Below are positions 25,327 to 34,226 of a stretch of DNA of 64,000 bases, one piece after another. Source of the DNA: Rhizobium sp. N324. GTDB taxonomy: Bacteria; Pseudomonadota; Alphaproteobacteria; Rhizobiales; Rhizobiaceae. The DNA lies in the NCBI RefSeq assembly GCF_001664485.1, contig NZ_CP013631.1, positions 124,001-188,000 of the forward strand, given 5' to 3'. The first letter of the stretch is position 1. Each line of letters begins with the position of its first letter. The position numbers were made by a program, and so were the translations under genes. Below the pieces are notes generated by a model, which saw only the letters and a list, made by a program, of their open reading frames with translations, made no database searches and was not told the DNA's origin.

Positions 25327-26043
25327 TCAGCTCGCCAGATAGGCGCCGTGGAGAATGTCCGGCTGCGCTTTCAGCGTCGCGGCGGGTCCGTCGAAGACAA
25401 GGCGGCCGCGCTCCAGCACGATGGCCTTGTCGGCAAGATCCAGCGCGAGATTGGCGAATTGCTCGATCAGCAGCACGCCGATGCCGCCGGCAGCGGCGAT
25501 CTTCAGTGCCTCAGCCAGGCGCTTGACCACGGCAGGCGCGAGGCCCAGCGAAAGCTCGTCGACGATCATGAAACGCGGCTTTGCGACGAAAGCCTGCGCC
25601 ATCGCCACCATCTGCTTCTGGCCGCCCGAGAGATCGGATGCCGATTGGCGCCGGCGCTCGACAAGCTCGGGAAAAATCTCATAGGCGCGCTCCAGCGCCT
25701 GCCGGCGCGCCGCCGTGGAAGGCTCGAGCGCGGCGACGAGGATATTGTCTTCCACGGACAGTTGCCCCAGCACACGGTGACCCTCGGGAACGAGCGCAAG
25801 GCCTGCTCGGCGGATGCGGTCGGGCGCAAAACCTTCGAGCGCGATGCCGCCCAGACGCACCGCTCCGCCGCGCGGCAGAACGCCCGCCATGGCCATGACC
25901 GTGCTCGACTTGCCGGCGCCATTGGCGCCGAGCAGGGTCGTCACCTTGCCGGCCGCGACCGAAAAGGAGATGTCATGAATGACGCGTTTGCCGCCGCGTT
26001 CGACGGCGAGGTTTTCGACGCTGACCTCGGAAATCCCGCTCAT
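25327..26043 (-). CDS. Branched-chain-type ABC transporter ATPase (LivF-like)
   Basis: 238 residues with Walker A GANGAGKSS, signature LSGGQKQMV, Walker B RFMIVDELSLGLAP and H-loop-like RAxLV context. I placed the start at 26043, 1 bp after the livG stop; the frame upstream to 26184 only overlaps livG. It is the second ATPase of a five-gene HAAT-family importer (substrate-binding protein, LivH, LivM, LivG, LivF). Members of this family also import aromatic acids; the operon context (alcohol and aldehyde dehydrogenases, aromatic regulators) favours an aromatic or phenylethanoid ligand over leucine. Confidence 0.92.
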   Translation of the reverse strand: MSGISEVSVENLAVERGGKRVIHDISFSVAAGKVTTLLGANGAGKSSTVMAMAGVLPRGGAVRLGGIALEGFAPDRIRRAGLALVPEGHRVLGQLSVEDNILVAALEPSTAARRQALERAYEIFPELVERRRQSASDLSGGQKQMVAMAQAFVAKPRFMIVDELSLGLAPAVVKRLAEALKIAAAGGIGVLLIEQFANLALDLADKAIVLERGRLVFDGPAATLKAQPDILHGAYLAS

Positions 26044-26044
26044 C

Positions 26045-26749
26045 TCAGAACTCCCCCAGATAGGCGCGCCGCACGTTCGGATCGGCAAGCACGGTCTGCG
26101 TCGGGCCGAGCGCCAGCAGCTTGCCGTAGTCGAGCACCATGGTTTCGCTGCACATGGAGCGAATGAGCTCGACGTCGTGATCAATGACCAGAACCTGCGC
26201 GCGGAATTCGGCCGGGATGCGCAGCACCAGTTCGCGGAACGCCTTTCCCTCCTCCTCGGTCAGGCCGGCAGCCGGTTCGTCCAGCAGGATGAGCTTCGGT
26301 TTACCGACGACGCATTTCGCCAGCTCGACTAGGCGGCGCTGGAAAAGATTGAGCGATTGCCCCAGCCGGTCGGCAGCCGCGGCCAGGCCAACGAAGGCAA
26401 GAGCCTCATCCACCGCTTCGGGACGATGCGTAGCGCCGACGACGTGATCGGCAATCGCGGCGATATTGCCGGCAATGGTCAGGTCTTCAACGACCTGTTC
26501 GGTCTGGAACGAGCGGCGCAGGCCGGCGCGCACGCGCTGCAGCGGTGTCATCGGCAACAGCGCCTGAGCGCCGAGCGACACGGTCCCTTGAACCGGCCGG
26601 ACGAAGCCGGAGAGCACGTTGAGCAATGTCGTCTTGCCGGCTCCATTCGGGCCGATGAGGCCCGCCACCGGCGCCGTCAGCACGGCGCTGAGTTCGTTGA
26701 TCGGCCTGACGCCGCCGAACTGAACGACGAGATTGTCGATAGTGATCAT
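26045..26749 (-). CDS. Branched-chain-type ABC transporter ATPase (LivG-like)
   Basis: 234 residues with Walker A GPNGAGKTT, the LivG-typical variant signature LNLFQRRLVELAKC and Walker B KLILLDEPAAGL followed by TEEE. The start ATG overlaps the livM stop (ATGA). It pairs with the LivF-like subunit encoded 1 bp downstream to power the importer. Slightly short for LivG (usually about 250), with loss mainly in the C-terminal extension. Confidence 0.91.
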   Translation of the reverse strand: MITIDNLVVQFGGVRPINELSAVLTAPVAGLIGPNGAGKTTLLNVLSGFVRPVQGTVSLGAQALLPMTPLQRVRAGLRRSFQTEQVVEDLTIAGNIAAIADHVVGATHRPEAVDEALAFVGLAAAADRLGQSLNLFQRRLVELAKCVVGKPKLILLDEPAAGLTEEEGKAFRELVLRIPAEFRAQVLVIDHDVELIRSMCSETMVLDYGKLLALGPTQTVLADPNVRRAYLGEF

Positions 26750-27780
26750 CGTCCCCTCCCCTTCGATAGGCTGCTGTTCAGACGGGCGATCAATGCCGCG
26801 ATCTGGCCGGCTATGCCGGCCGGCGCCGTTGCCAGTGCATGGAACAGCGCGACGCCGAAAATGCCGATCGTGACGTAGCCGTCGATGCCGAGATCGGTGA
26901 GCAGCGCAGGCACCGCCCGCAGCAGCAGGCCGGCGATCAGCGCGCCATACCAGTTGAAGACGCCGCCAACGATGGCGAGCGCGAAGAGATTGAGGCTCTC
27001 GAATGCGCCGAAGGCGCGCCCGTCCAGCTGGCCGACATTGCCGGCTAGCAACCCGCCGGCAAGGCCGGCGAGCAAGCCGCTGAGCGCAAAGGCCCAGGCC
27101 TTGTAGACCAGCACGTTGACGCCGCTGGCGACGGCGACGGTCTCGCCCTTGCGGATCAGCGCCCAGGCCCTGCCGGGACGCGCAAGCTTATGCCATTGCG
27201 CGATCAAAAGACCGATCGCCGCTGCCGCGCAGACATAGAGGAAATAGGCAATCTCGCCGCCGGCCATTGCAGGCCTTGCCAGCATCTCGCGGCCCGAACC
27301 GTCGGCCCGGCCGAGAAAACCGGGACCGCCATCGGGGAAACCCCAGGCGCTGATGACGATCTGGAAGGCGCCGGCGAGCATCAGCGTCACGAGTGCGAGA
27401 TAAAGGCCGCGCAGCCTGAGCGCGGGTACGCCGAAGGCCAATCCCACCACGGAGGCGACGATGCCGCCGGCAAGCAGGCTCACTTCGAAGGGTGGATGAA
27501 AGGCGTGGCCGACGCGCAGCGTCACCCAGCCGCCGACGCCGACGAGGGCGAACTGGCAGAGCGAAACCAGGCCGAGTTGACCATAGAGAATGGAAAGACC
27601 GGCAACCGACAGCGACAGCGCAACGGCCGAGGTTGCCGCCGAAAGCCAGAAGGAATTGGCAAGAAAAGCGACCATGGCCGCGAAGAGCGCCATCGTCACG
27701 GGAACATGCAGAAGCTGCTTCGGCAGGCGCATCGACAGGCCTTCGGCCTTGGAGACGATTGTTTGCGGCTGAACGCTCAT
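26746..27780 (-). CDS. Branched-chain-type ABC transporter permease (LivM-like)
   Basis: 344 residues with about nine to ten membrane segments and the LivM EAA-like loop around LARPGRAWALIRKGETVAVASGVNV. The ATG at 27780 overlaps the livH stop by four bases and gives an N-terminus with a short cytoplasmic lead before the first span; the frame continuing to 27939 is a shadow over livH. It forms the heterodimeric channel with LivH. Confidence 0.91.
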   Translation of the reverse strand: MSVQPQTIVSKAEGLSMRLPKQLLHVPVTMALFAAMVAFLANSFWLSAATSAVALSLSVAGLSILYGQLGLVSLCQFALVGVGGWVTLRVGHAFHPPFEVSLLAGGIVASVVGLAFGVPALRLRGLYLALVTLMLAGAFQIVISAWGFPDGGPGFLGRADGSGREMLARPAMAGGEIAYFLYVCAAAAIGLLIAQWHKLARPGRAWALIRKGETVAVASGVNVLVYKAWAFALSGLLAGLAGGLLAGNVGQLDGRAFGAFESLNLFALAIVGGVFNWYGALIAGLLLRAVPALLTDLGIDGYVTIGIFGVALFHALATAPAGIAGQIAALIARLNSSLSKGRGR

Positions 27781-28643
27781 CGGTCTTTCAACGCGGCCTT
27801 CGCCGTGCCTCCCAGGATCGTGACGGCGGCGAGCGCGATGATGAAAGGTGCCGCCGCCCGGTAAGGCGAGATCCAGGCAATCGGCGTCAGTGCCGCCTCG
27901 GCAATGCCGATCAGGATGCCGGCGACCGCCGTTTCCCACAGCGAGCGCAACTGGCCGAGGATCGCCGCGGCGATGGCCGGGATCACCAATAGCGTTAAAA
28001 ACGTGCCCTGCAGGCGCACGAGATCGGCCAGCAACAGGCCGGCCAGGCCTGAGAAGATACCGGTGATGATCCAGGCGGCCGTCTCGGTATGGAGGACGCG
28101 TACGCCGAGCACAGCGCTGAGATCGCGATCATTGGCAAGTGCGCGCATGTCGAGGCCAAGCCGCGTGCGAGAAAGCAGCAAGGTGATCGCGACGACCATG
28201 GCGACGGCAAGAAGAAGGGCGATGATACGGGTGTAGGTGAGGCGCACGGCAAAGAGCGACACAAACATCTGGTCGGTCGGAAATTGCAGGCGGCGCGGAA
28301 GCTCGGCCCAGGTGACGCCCATGACCGCGATCAGGACGAGCGCCGGCGCTAGCGTGCCGACGGCGCGCACGACGGTGTCGCGATGCGACAGCATCGGCGC
28401 GAAGACCCGGCCATAGAGGAAACTGATCGCCGTCGAGACGGCAACGGCGGCAAGGATGGCGACGCCGAGCGGCATCTTCCATTCGAGCAGCTGCCAGGCG
28501 CAATGTGCGCCGATCGCGCCGAAGGCGCCGAAAGCGAAATTGAGAACGCCAGTCGCGCGAAACAGCACGACGAGGCCGACGCCCGACAGGGCATAGACCG
28601 CTCCGATCCCGAGCCCCGAAATGATGAAAGGAAGAATGTTCAT
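27777..28643 (-). CDS. Branched-chain-type ABC transporter permease (LivH-like)
   Basis: 288 residues with about eight membrane segments. The N-terminal LPFIISGLGIGAVYALSGVGLVVLF and the loop RTRLGLDMRALANDRDLSAVLGV are hallmarks of LivH. The ATG at 28643 follows AGAGGATC. It lies 66 bp after the substrate-binding protein gene, and a long hairpin occupies that gap, which would reduce permease expression relative to the binding protein. Confidence 0.92.
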   Translation of the reverse strand: MNILPFIISGLGIGAVYALSGVGLVVLFRATGVLNFAFGAFGAIGAHCAWQLLEWKMPLGVAILAAVAVSTAISFLYGRVFAPMLSHRDTVVRAVGTLAPALVLIAVMGVTWAELPRRLQFPTDQMFVSLFAVRLTYTRIIALLLAVAMVVAITLLLSRTRLGLDMRALANDRDLSAVLGVRVLHTETAAWIITGIFSGLAGLLLADLVRLQGTFLTLLVIPAIAAAILGQLRSLWETAVAGILIGIAEAALTPIAWISPYRAAAPFIIALAAVTILGGTAKAALKDR

Positions 28644-28661
28644 GGGCGATCCTCTGGGACT

Positions 28662-28697
28662 CATCATGCTCCGCGGGTGATGCCGCGGAGCATGATG
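28662..28697 (-). other. Long perfect hairpin between binding-protein and permease genes
   Basis: A 15-bp perfect stem (28662-28676 with 28683-28697; core ATGCTCCGCGG/CCGCGGAGCAT) and a 6-nt loop lie just after the stop of the substrate-binding protein gene. No T-run follows. Such hairpins in binding-protein-dependent operons commonly protect the upstream message from 3' exonucleases, giving an excess of binding protein over membrane parts. Confidence 0.7.
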
Positions 28698-28709
28698 GCA
28701 GACGCAGGC

Positions 28710-29963
28710 TCAGTTGAGACCGGCGGACTTTTCGAAGGCGCGGATGTCCTTCAGCTCAGGATCCGGCGACGGCGCGCAGTCGGAGACGACTTTCCACTTG
28801 CCGCCCTCGCTGACGGCCATGCGCGTCGTCGAATTGGCGTTGTGGCGGGTCTGGCCGTCACCGAAATACCAGGGCGCGCAGAAGATATCGCTCTTGAAGC
28901 CCTTGATCCCCCGCACGGCGGCCGAAGCCGTCTCGCGATTGATGTTGGCGGGATCGAGCGTCATCAGCGCCGTTTCGGCGATCCTTGCCGCGAGATAGCC
29001 GGCCTGGGCGAAGGTATCGCGCGGATCGGATTTCTGACCGTACTGATCCATGACGGCGAGCCAGTTCTGGTTATCGGGCGTCGTCGCTTCGAGATCGTTG
29101 AACTCCATGTTGACGATGAAATTGCCATCCCAGCCGGCGCCGATCGTGCCGGGCACGGAGAGATCATAGGCAGAGGCAGCGCTGAGGAACTTGATGCTCT
29201 GGTTCAGCCCCTGCTCCTCGGCGGCGGTCAAGAGCGGTACCGTCACACCCTTGGGCAGGCCGAGAATAATCACGTCGGGCTTGGAAGCCGCCGCCTGCAG
29301 GATGGTCGACGTGGAATCGGCGGTACCGGGGTCCATCAGGATCGTCTCGGCCTTCAGGCCCTTTTCCTTGGCGAGCTGGATGATCCCGTCGCAGGACCAG
29401 GTGCCGACGTTCGGGATGTTCGGGCCGATGCAGACCACCGACTTCGCGTTCAGATGATCGAGCGCATAACCCATGGCGCCGAGCATGGAGACGCGCGGAC
29501 CGGCATTGGTGGGCGCGTAATTTGCCGCGAAGAAGCATTCGCGGGGGACGCCGACGCCGGCGACGACGAGAATGCCGGATTTCTTGTAGAAATCGGCATT
29601 GGCGCCGCATTCGACGAAACTCGAATTGCCGACCATCAGCACGGCCTTCTCGTCATTGACGAGCTTGGCCGCAAGCTGCGCGGCGATCTCCGGATTCCAC
29701 TGGTCGTCCTCGACCAGATATTTGACCGGTCGCCCCTTGATGCCGCCATTGGCATTGAGGCAGTCGAAATAAGCCTTGGCAGCCTTGGTCGAATTCGAGA
29801 AATCGTCCGGCCCGGTCTTGCCGGTGATGGCGCCGATCACGATCGGCTCGCCGGTTGCCGGCTTGCCGCTATTGTCGCCGCAGGATGCGGCCGCATGGGC
29901 GCTGCACGCCGAAACGAGCGTCAGCAAAAGGCCGATTGTCAGCCCTCTTAAATTGATAGGCAT
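28710..29963 (-). CDS. Branched-chain-type ABC transporter substrate-binding protein
   Basis: 417 residues with a Sec signal peptide (GLTIGLLLTLVSACSAHA, cleavage near AHA-AAS) and a type I periplasmic-binding fold: VIGAITGKTGPDDFSNSTKAAKAYFDCLNANGGIKGRPV, then DDQWNPEIAAQLAAKLV and MVGNSSFVECG. The Cys near residue 20 is not in a clean lipobox. A TGGAGGAG ribosome-binding site precedes the ATG at 29963. It is encoded 57 bp after the GMC oxidoreductase, so ligand uptake and oxidation are coordinated. Ligand unknown, aromatic alcohol or acid suspected. Confidence 0.91.
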   Translation of the reverse strand: MPINLRGLTIGLLLTLVSACSAHAAASCGDNSGKPATGEPIVIGAITGKTGPDDFSNSTKAAKAYFDCLNANGGIKGRPVKYLVEDDQWNPEIAAQLAAKLVNDEKAVLMVGNSSFVECGANADFYKKSGILVVAGVGVPRECFFAANYAPTNAGPRVSMLGAMGYALDHLNAKSVVCIGPNIPNVGTWSCDGIIQLAKEKGLKAETILMDPGTADSTSTILQAAASKPDVIILGLPKGVTVPLLTAAEEQGLNQSIKFLSAASAYDLSVPGTIGAGWDGNFIVNMEFNDLEATTPDNQNWLAVMDQYGQKSDPRDTFAQAGYLAARIAETALMTLDPANINRETASAAVRGIKGFKSDIFCAPWYFGDGQTRHNANSTTRMAVSEGGKWKVVSDCAPSPDPELKDIRAFEKSAGLN

Positions 29964-30020
29964 TGTCTCCTCCAGTTGTTGCCCCGCTCCCCACGGGGTC
30001 GTGCGATTGGGATTTCGGGC

Positions 30021-31616
30021 TCAGCCGGAAATCGTCTTTCCTGTCATGAACGCGGCAGCCTTTGCCGCAATCATCATCGTCGGCGCGTTGGTATTGCCCG
30101 ACACCAGCGTCGGCATCACCGAGGCGTCGCAGACGCGCAGCCCCTCGACGCCGCGCACCTTGAGATCCGATCCGACGACCGCCATGCGATCATCAGCGCG
30201 GCCCATGCGCGCCGTTCCCGCCGGATGGAAGACGGTCTTGGCCGATTGCCTGATGTAGTCGCGCAGGGCCTCCGGATCTTTCTCGACGCCGGGTTTCGGC
30301 AGCACGCGGCGCTTGACCAGCTTGGCGAGCGCCGGGGCATCGAGGATGCGGATTGCCGTTTCGACACCGCGCACCAGTGTCTCGATATCGGCGGGATCAG
30401 ACAGCAGATTGGCGGTGAAATCGGTCTGCTCGCTGGGATCGGCGCTTTTCAGCCTGATCCAGCCGCGCGACCGCGGCCGGAGGTAACACGGCCCGATGCT
30501 GAGGCCGTGGCCGGGCTCCGCTTCGCGGTCGACGAAGCCGATCAGCACCGGCAGCACATGGAACTGCACATCCGGCTGGCCGGTGCCTGCGGTATCGACG
30601 AAGCCGCCGCATTCGACGACATTGGACGACAGCAGCCCGCGATGCGAGGTGAGATAGCGCAGCATATGGCCGGCGGCCCGCAGGCCCCTGTCGTGGCCGA
30701 GGATCGAGATCGGCTCGCGCGTCTCGCCTTGTACCGGCACTTCGAGATGATCCTGATAATTGGCGCCGACCCCCGGCAGATCGGCGATCACCGGGATGCC
30801 CAGCGCGGCAAGATGCGCACCATCGCCGATCCCCGACAATTGCAGGATCTTCGGCGTGGCGATGGCGCCTGCGGTGAGCGCGATTTCGCGCGACGCCCTG
30901 AAGGTCGCACCATCGAGCAGTTCCACGCCGGTCGCCCTCTGCCCCTCGAACAGCAGGCGCGCCACCTTGCGCTCGGTCAGCACGGTGAGATTCGGCCGCT
31001 TCTCCGCCTCGCGCAGAAAGGCCTGAGCCGAGCTCCAGCGCCGGCCGCCATGGGTGGTGCTCTGATAGAAGCCGACCCCCGCCTGATCGGCGCCGTTGAA
31101 ATCGTCATTGTGGGGAATGCCGATTTCGGTCGCCGCCTTGACGAAGGCCTCGCTCAGCGGATGCCGGTGGCGCGGGTCGGAGACATGCAAGCCACCCTTC
31201 CTGCCGTGGAATTGGCCGTTCAGACGCTCATTGTGCTCCAACGAACGGAAGGCCGGAAGCACGTCGTCATAAGACCAGCCGTGGCAGCCCATCTGCGACC
31301 AGGTGTCGTAGTCGTTGCGATGGCCGCGAATATAGATCATCGCGTTGACCGAGCTGCCGCCGCCGAGCACATTGCCCTGCGGCACGATGCTCGGCCGGCC
31401 GTTCAGGCCTTTGTCCGGGTTCGATGCATAGGGATGGATATCGATCCCCTTGCCCAGCACCTTGAAAAAGGTCGCGGGGATATGGATCCACGGATCGGCG
31501 TCGCGGCGGCCGGATTCGATCAGGAGCACCTTGTGCGCTGGGTTTTCCGACAGGCGGTTGGCCAGCACGCAGCCCGAGGATCCGCCACCGACGATGATGT
31601 AATCGTAAGTCGTCAT
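30021..31616 (-). CDS. GMC-family alcohol dehydrogenase (choline dehydrogenase-like)
   Basis: 531 residues. FAD-binding motif YDYIIVGGGSSGCVLANRL at the N-terminus, GMC signature 1 around GNVLGGGSSVNAMIYIRG (about 80-97), signature 2 TAGAIATPKILQLSG, and the catalytic His of VFHPAGTARMG with the Asn of VSGNTNAP. Such enzymes oxidise primary alcohols to aldehydes, passing electrons to quinones. The aldehyde dehydrogenase encoded 3 bp upstream would complete the oxidation to an acid. With the adjacent importer and FeaR-like regulator, an arylethanol is a reasonable candidate. True choline dehydrogenase is less likely because betaine genes are not in this operon. Confidence 0.91.
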   Translation of the reverse strand: MTTYDYIIVGGGSSGCVLANRLSENPAHKVLLIESGRRDADPWIHIPATFFKVLGKGIDIHPYASNPDKGLNGRPSIVPQGNVLGGGSSVNAMIYIRGHRNDYDTWSQMGCHGWSYDDVLPAFRSLEHNERLNGQFHGRKGGLHVSDPRHRHPLSEAFVKAATEIGIPHNDDFNGADQAGVGFYQSTTHGGRRWSSAQAFLREAEKRPNLTVLTERKVARLLFEGQRATGVELLDGATFRASREIALTAGAIATPKILQLSGIGDGAHLAALGIPVIADLPGVGANYQDHLEVPVQGETREPISILGHDRGLRAAGHMLRYLTSHRGLLSSNVVECGGFVDTAGTGQPDVQFHVLPVLIGFVDREAEPGHGLSIGPCYLRPRSRGWIRLKSADPSEQTDFTANLLSDPADIETLVRGVETAIRILDAPALAKLVKRRVLPKPGVEKDPEALRDYIRQSAKTVFHPAGTARMGRADDRMAVVGSDLKVRGVEGLRVCDASVMPTLVSGNTNAPTMMIAAKAAAFMTGKTISG

Positions 31617-31619
31617 GGC

Positions 31620-33026
31620 TCAGCTCAACACCGTCTGGATCGTCGTGAATTCCTTCAGCCCATCGGCGCCGAATTCGACGCCGATGCCGGATTGTTTGAC
31701 GCCCCCGAAAGGTGCGTTTGGCTGGATCGCGCCATGTTTGTTGATCCAGACCGAACCGCATTCGAGCTGCATGGCATAGCGCTTCGCCTTCTCGACATCG
31801 GCAGACCAGACCGAGCCGCCGAGACCGGCCGGATTCTGGTTGGCGTGGGCGATGACCTCGTCGAGATCGCTGTAGCGGATGATCGGCAGGGCCGGTCCGA
31901 ACTGCTCCTCATCGACTAGCCGGACACCATGGTCGACATCGGCAACGAGGGTGATCGGGTAGAAATAGCCCGGCCGGTCCAGCGGCGCGCCGCCGGTCAG
32001 GATGCGGCCGCCCTTTGCGCGCGCGTCGTCGACGAGCTCGCGCACCTTGTTGAACTGCAATTCGTTTTGTATCGGACCGAGGATGCTTGCCTCATCCAGG
32101 CCGTCGCCAATGGTGATCTTGCCGGCATAATCTGCAAGGGCCGCGCAGACCTCTTCATAGATGCTGTCATGCACATAGAGGCGTTTCAGCGCCGCGCAGG
32201 TCTGGCCGTTGTTGATGAAGGCGCCCCAGAACAGGCCCTCGGCGATGGCTTTCGGATCGACGTCGGGCAGCACGATCCCCGCATCGTTGCCGCCAAGCTC
32301 CAGCGTCAGCCGCTTCAGGGTGGCCACCGCCGAGGCCATGATCTTCTTGCCGGTTTCGGTCGAGCCGGTGAAGGTCATCTTGGCAATGCCTGGATGGGCG
32401 GAAAGCGCCGCACCGATGCTGTTTTCGCCGGTAATCACATTGACGACGCCGGCCGGCAGCACCGTGTTGATGATCTCGACGAGACGGATGGTCGAGAGCG
32501 GCGTCAGGGGCGACGGCTTGATGACGACGGTATTGCCGGCCCGCAGCGCCGGCACGATGTGCCAGCAGGCAATCATGACGGGCCAGTTCCAGGGCGTGAT
32601 CGAACCGACGACGCCGATCGGCTTGCGGTGCAGCTCGACACGTCCTTCGGCGTCATCCTGGAGGATCTCGACCGGCAGGTCGAGATCGGCCGTATGGCGC
32701 GTCCAGGCAAGTGCTGCGCCGATTTCGAAGCGCGATCCTAGACCGTTGAGCGGCTTGCCCTGCTCCCGGGTCAGGATCTGCGCCAGTTCTTCGGCGTGCT
32801 CGGCAATCTTCTCGGCAATGGCCCGGCAGGCCGCGGCGCGTTCTTCATTCGAGGTCTGCGACCAGCTTTTGAAGGCCGCCGCGGCGGCGGCAACGGCCCG
32901 GTCGAGATCGGTTTCTCCGGCAAGCGGCATATAGCCGACGATTTCGCCGTTCGACGGATTGGCAACCGGCGCATGATGGGCGGTGGCGACAGTTTCGCCA
33001 CCGATGAGCAGGGTAGACTGCTTCAC
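31620..33026 (-). CDS. NAD-dependent aldehyde dehydrogenase (phenylacetaldehyde-type candidate)
   Basis: 468 residues with Glu243 (LELGGNDAG), Cys277 (NNGQTCAALKR) and the PWNWP motif near 145. It starts with GTG at 33026 after GGGAGGAGAATATC. First gene of the minus-strand operon ALDH-GMC-ABC importer-AraC, 102 bp downstream of the FeaR-like regulator gene. FeaR in E. coli controls phenylacetaldehyde dehydrogenase, so oxidation of an arylacetaldehyde to an arylacetate that enters the homoprotocatechuate pathway is a consistent proposal. Confidence 0.9.
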   Translation of the reverse strand: MKQSTLLIGGETVATAHHAPVANPSNGEIVGYMPLAGETDLDRAVAAAAAAFKSWSQTSNEERAAACRAIAEKIAEHAEELAQILTREQGKPLNGLGSRFEIGAALAWTRHTADLDLPVEILQDDAEGRVELHRKPIGVVGSITPWNWPVMIACWHIVPALRAGNTVVIKPSPLTPLSTIRLVEIINTVLPAGVVNVITGENSIGAALSAHPGIAKMTFTGSTETGKKIMASAVATLKRLTLELGGNDAGIVLPDVDPKAIAEGLFWGAFINNGQTCAALKRLYVHDSIYEEVCAALADYAGKITIGDGLDEASILGPIQNELQFNKVRELVDDARAKGGRILTGGAPLDRPGYFYPITLVADVDHGVRLVDEEQFGPALPIIRYSDLDEVIAHANQNPAGLGGSVWSADVEKAKRYAMQLECGSVWINKHGAIQPNAPFGGVKQSGIGVEFGADGLKEFTTIQTVLS

Positions 33027-33128
33027 GATATTCTCCTCCCGTGAGATTAGGGAGGACTATGACTTTCGCTGGAAAAACCGTCTTGGGGAGAAACGCACCT
33101 CGTCTTGGACGGAAGCGCAAATTGCGCG

Positions 33129-34115
33129 TCAGACCATCTTTGGCACCGGTTCGCCGGCGCGCAGCAGCTCGCTCGGCGCACAATCGAACAGTTCCTTGAA
33201 GCTGCGGTTGAAATAGGAAATGTCATTGAAGCCGGCGGAATAGGCGACTTCGGCGATCGTTCCGACGTTGCGCTGCTCTTTGAGCTGCTCGATCTTTTCG
33301 CGTGCAAAGCGCAGGCGTTTGTCGCGGATGACGGTGGTGCAGGTCATGCCTAGTCCCTGGAAGTCCTGCTGCAGCGTGCGGATCGAAACGCCGAGCCTCG
33401 TCGCCAGCCATTTGGCGCTGAGATCGCTCTCGGTCAGGTGTTTGTCGATCAGAATATCGACCATCTGCAGGCGCCTGCCGGCACTGTCATGCAAGGAAGT
33501 CAGGCTTGCCGTCTGGATGTCGGTCGACAGAAATGCCTGGCGCGTCGTGTCGAACATCAGCTGACGCAGATGCGGTGAGGCCGCCTCGCTTTCCGGCGTC
33601 GTCATCATCTTGGCGATCAGCGCACGCAGCATCATCGTCATCGGATCGTCGGCCGCAAGCTTGCGGGCCACGTCGAAATTCACCTTGCTGCCCGAATACA
33701 TCAATTGCCGCGGCAAATGCAGGGACAGATGATTGGAGAAGTGACCGCGGAAATAGAAGGTGGTCGGTCGCGTGGAATCGACCAGAATACATTCGCCGAC
33801 ATCGAGAATGTTCTGCTGGCCGGAATGCTCTACGCCGCAGGCTCCCTCGAGCTGCAGGATCAGGAACAGATGTTCGTGGGCATCGCGGCGAATATCGTCC
33901 CAGCCGCGATGGACATAATCGAGATCGTTAGAGACGTGGGCAAATTCCATGCCGCAGACGTCGATGCGGCTTGCCGTGCCGGTCACCTTGTCGCCGCGCT
34001 GCATCGTGTGCGCGTTGAAATTCCCGCAGATATTGTGAAGGTCATCCGACCATTGATCGTAAGGCGTCGGCGACCAGGCGCGATCGACGAGGCTGCGGTT
34101 CTGCAACAGGTCCAA
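33129..34115 (-). CDS. AraC-family regulator, FeaR-like
   Basis: 328 residues. The N-terminal AraC-binding-like domain (FNAHTMQRGDKVTGTASRIDV, HLFLILQLEGACGVEH) and a C-terminal AraC/XylS domain (SAKWLATRLGVSIRTLQQDFQ; VGTIAEVAYSAGFNDISYFNRSFKELFDCAPSE) resemble FeaR, activator of tyramine/phenylethylamine oxidation. The frame is open from a TTG at 34175, but a TTG at 34115 has GGGAGGCAGAG directly upstream and is preferred. Palindromes at 34176-34196 lie upstream. It probably activates the ALDH-GMC-importer operon that follows. Confidence 0.85.
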   Translation of the reverse strand: MDLLQNRSLVDRAWSPTPYDQWSDDLHNICGNFNAHTMQRGDKVTGTASRIDVCGMEFAHVSNDLDYVHRGWDDIRRDAHEHLFLILQLEGACGVEHSGQQNILDVGECILVDSTRPTTFYFRGHFSNHLSLHLPRQLMYSGSKVNFDVARKLAADDPMTMMLRALIAKMMTTPESEAASPHLRQLMFDTTRQAFLSTDIQTASLTSLHDSAGRRLQMVDILIDKHLTESDLSAKWLATRLGVSIRTLQQDFQGLGMTCTTVIRDKRLRFAREKIEQLKEQRNVGTIAEVAYSAGFNDISYFNRSFKELFDCAPSELLRAGEPVPKMV

Positions 34116-34175
34116 CTCTGCCTCCCAACAGTGTCTACACAACTGAAGACTGCCGCAGGCCGGGTTGGCCGTCAA

Positions 34176-34196
34176 TTAAATATTTAACACATTAAT
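34176..34196. promoter_or_regulatory. Palindromic operator candidate upstream of the FeaR-like gene
   Basis: ATATTTAACACATTAAT at 34180-34196 matches 15 of 17 bases of ATATTTAACATGTTAAT in the hpa promoter (15193-15209). It overlaps a second perfect palindrome, TTAAATATTTAA (34176-34187). The site lies in the 111-bp gap between the hpaR-like stop and the FeaR-like start. It is a candidate HpaR-type MarR operator that would tie the upper-pathway genes to the hpa operon. Confidence 0.55.
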
Positions 34197-34226
34197 CAAG
34201 AGGCTTTGTATTGGGGCGGAAAGCCG

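Noticed and set aside
30021..31616. Calling the GMC oxidoreductase choline dehydrogenase BetA
   Set aside because: Sequence alone does not separate BetA from other GMC alcohol dehydrogenases, and the operon is linked to aromatic-type regulators and a HAAT importer rather than betaine genes.
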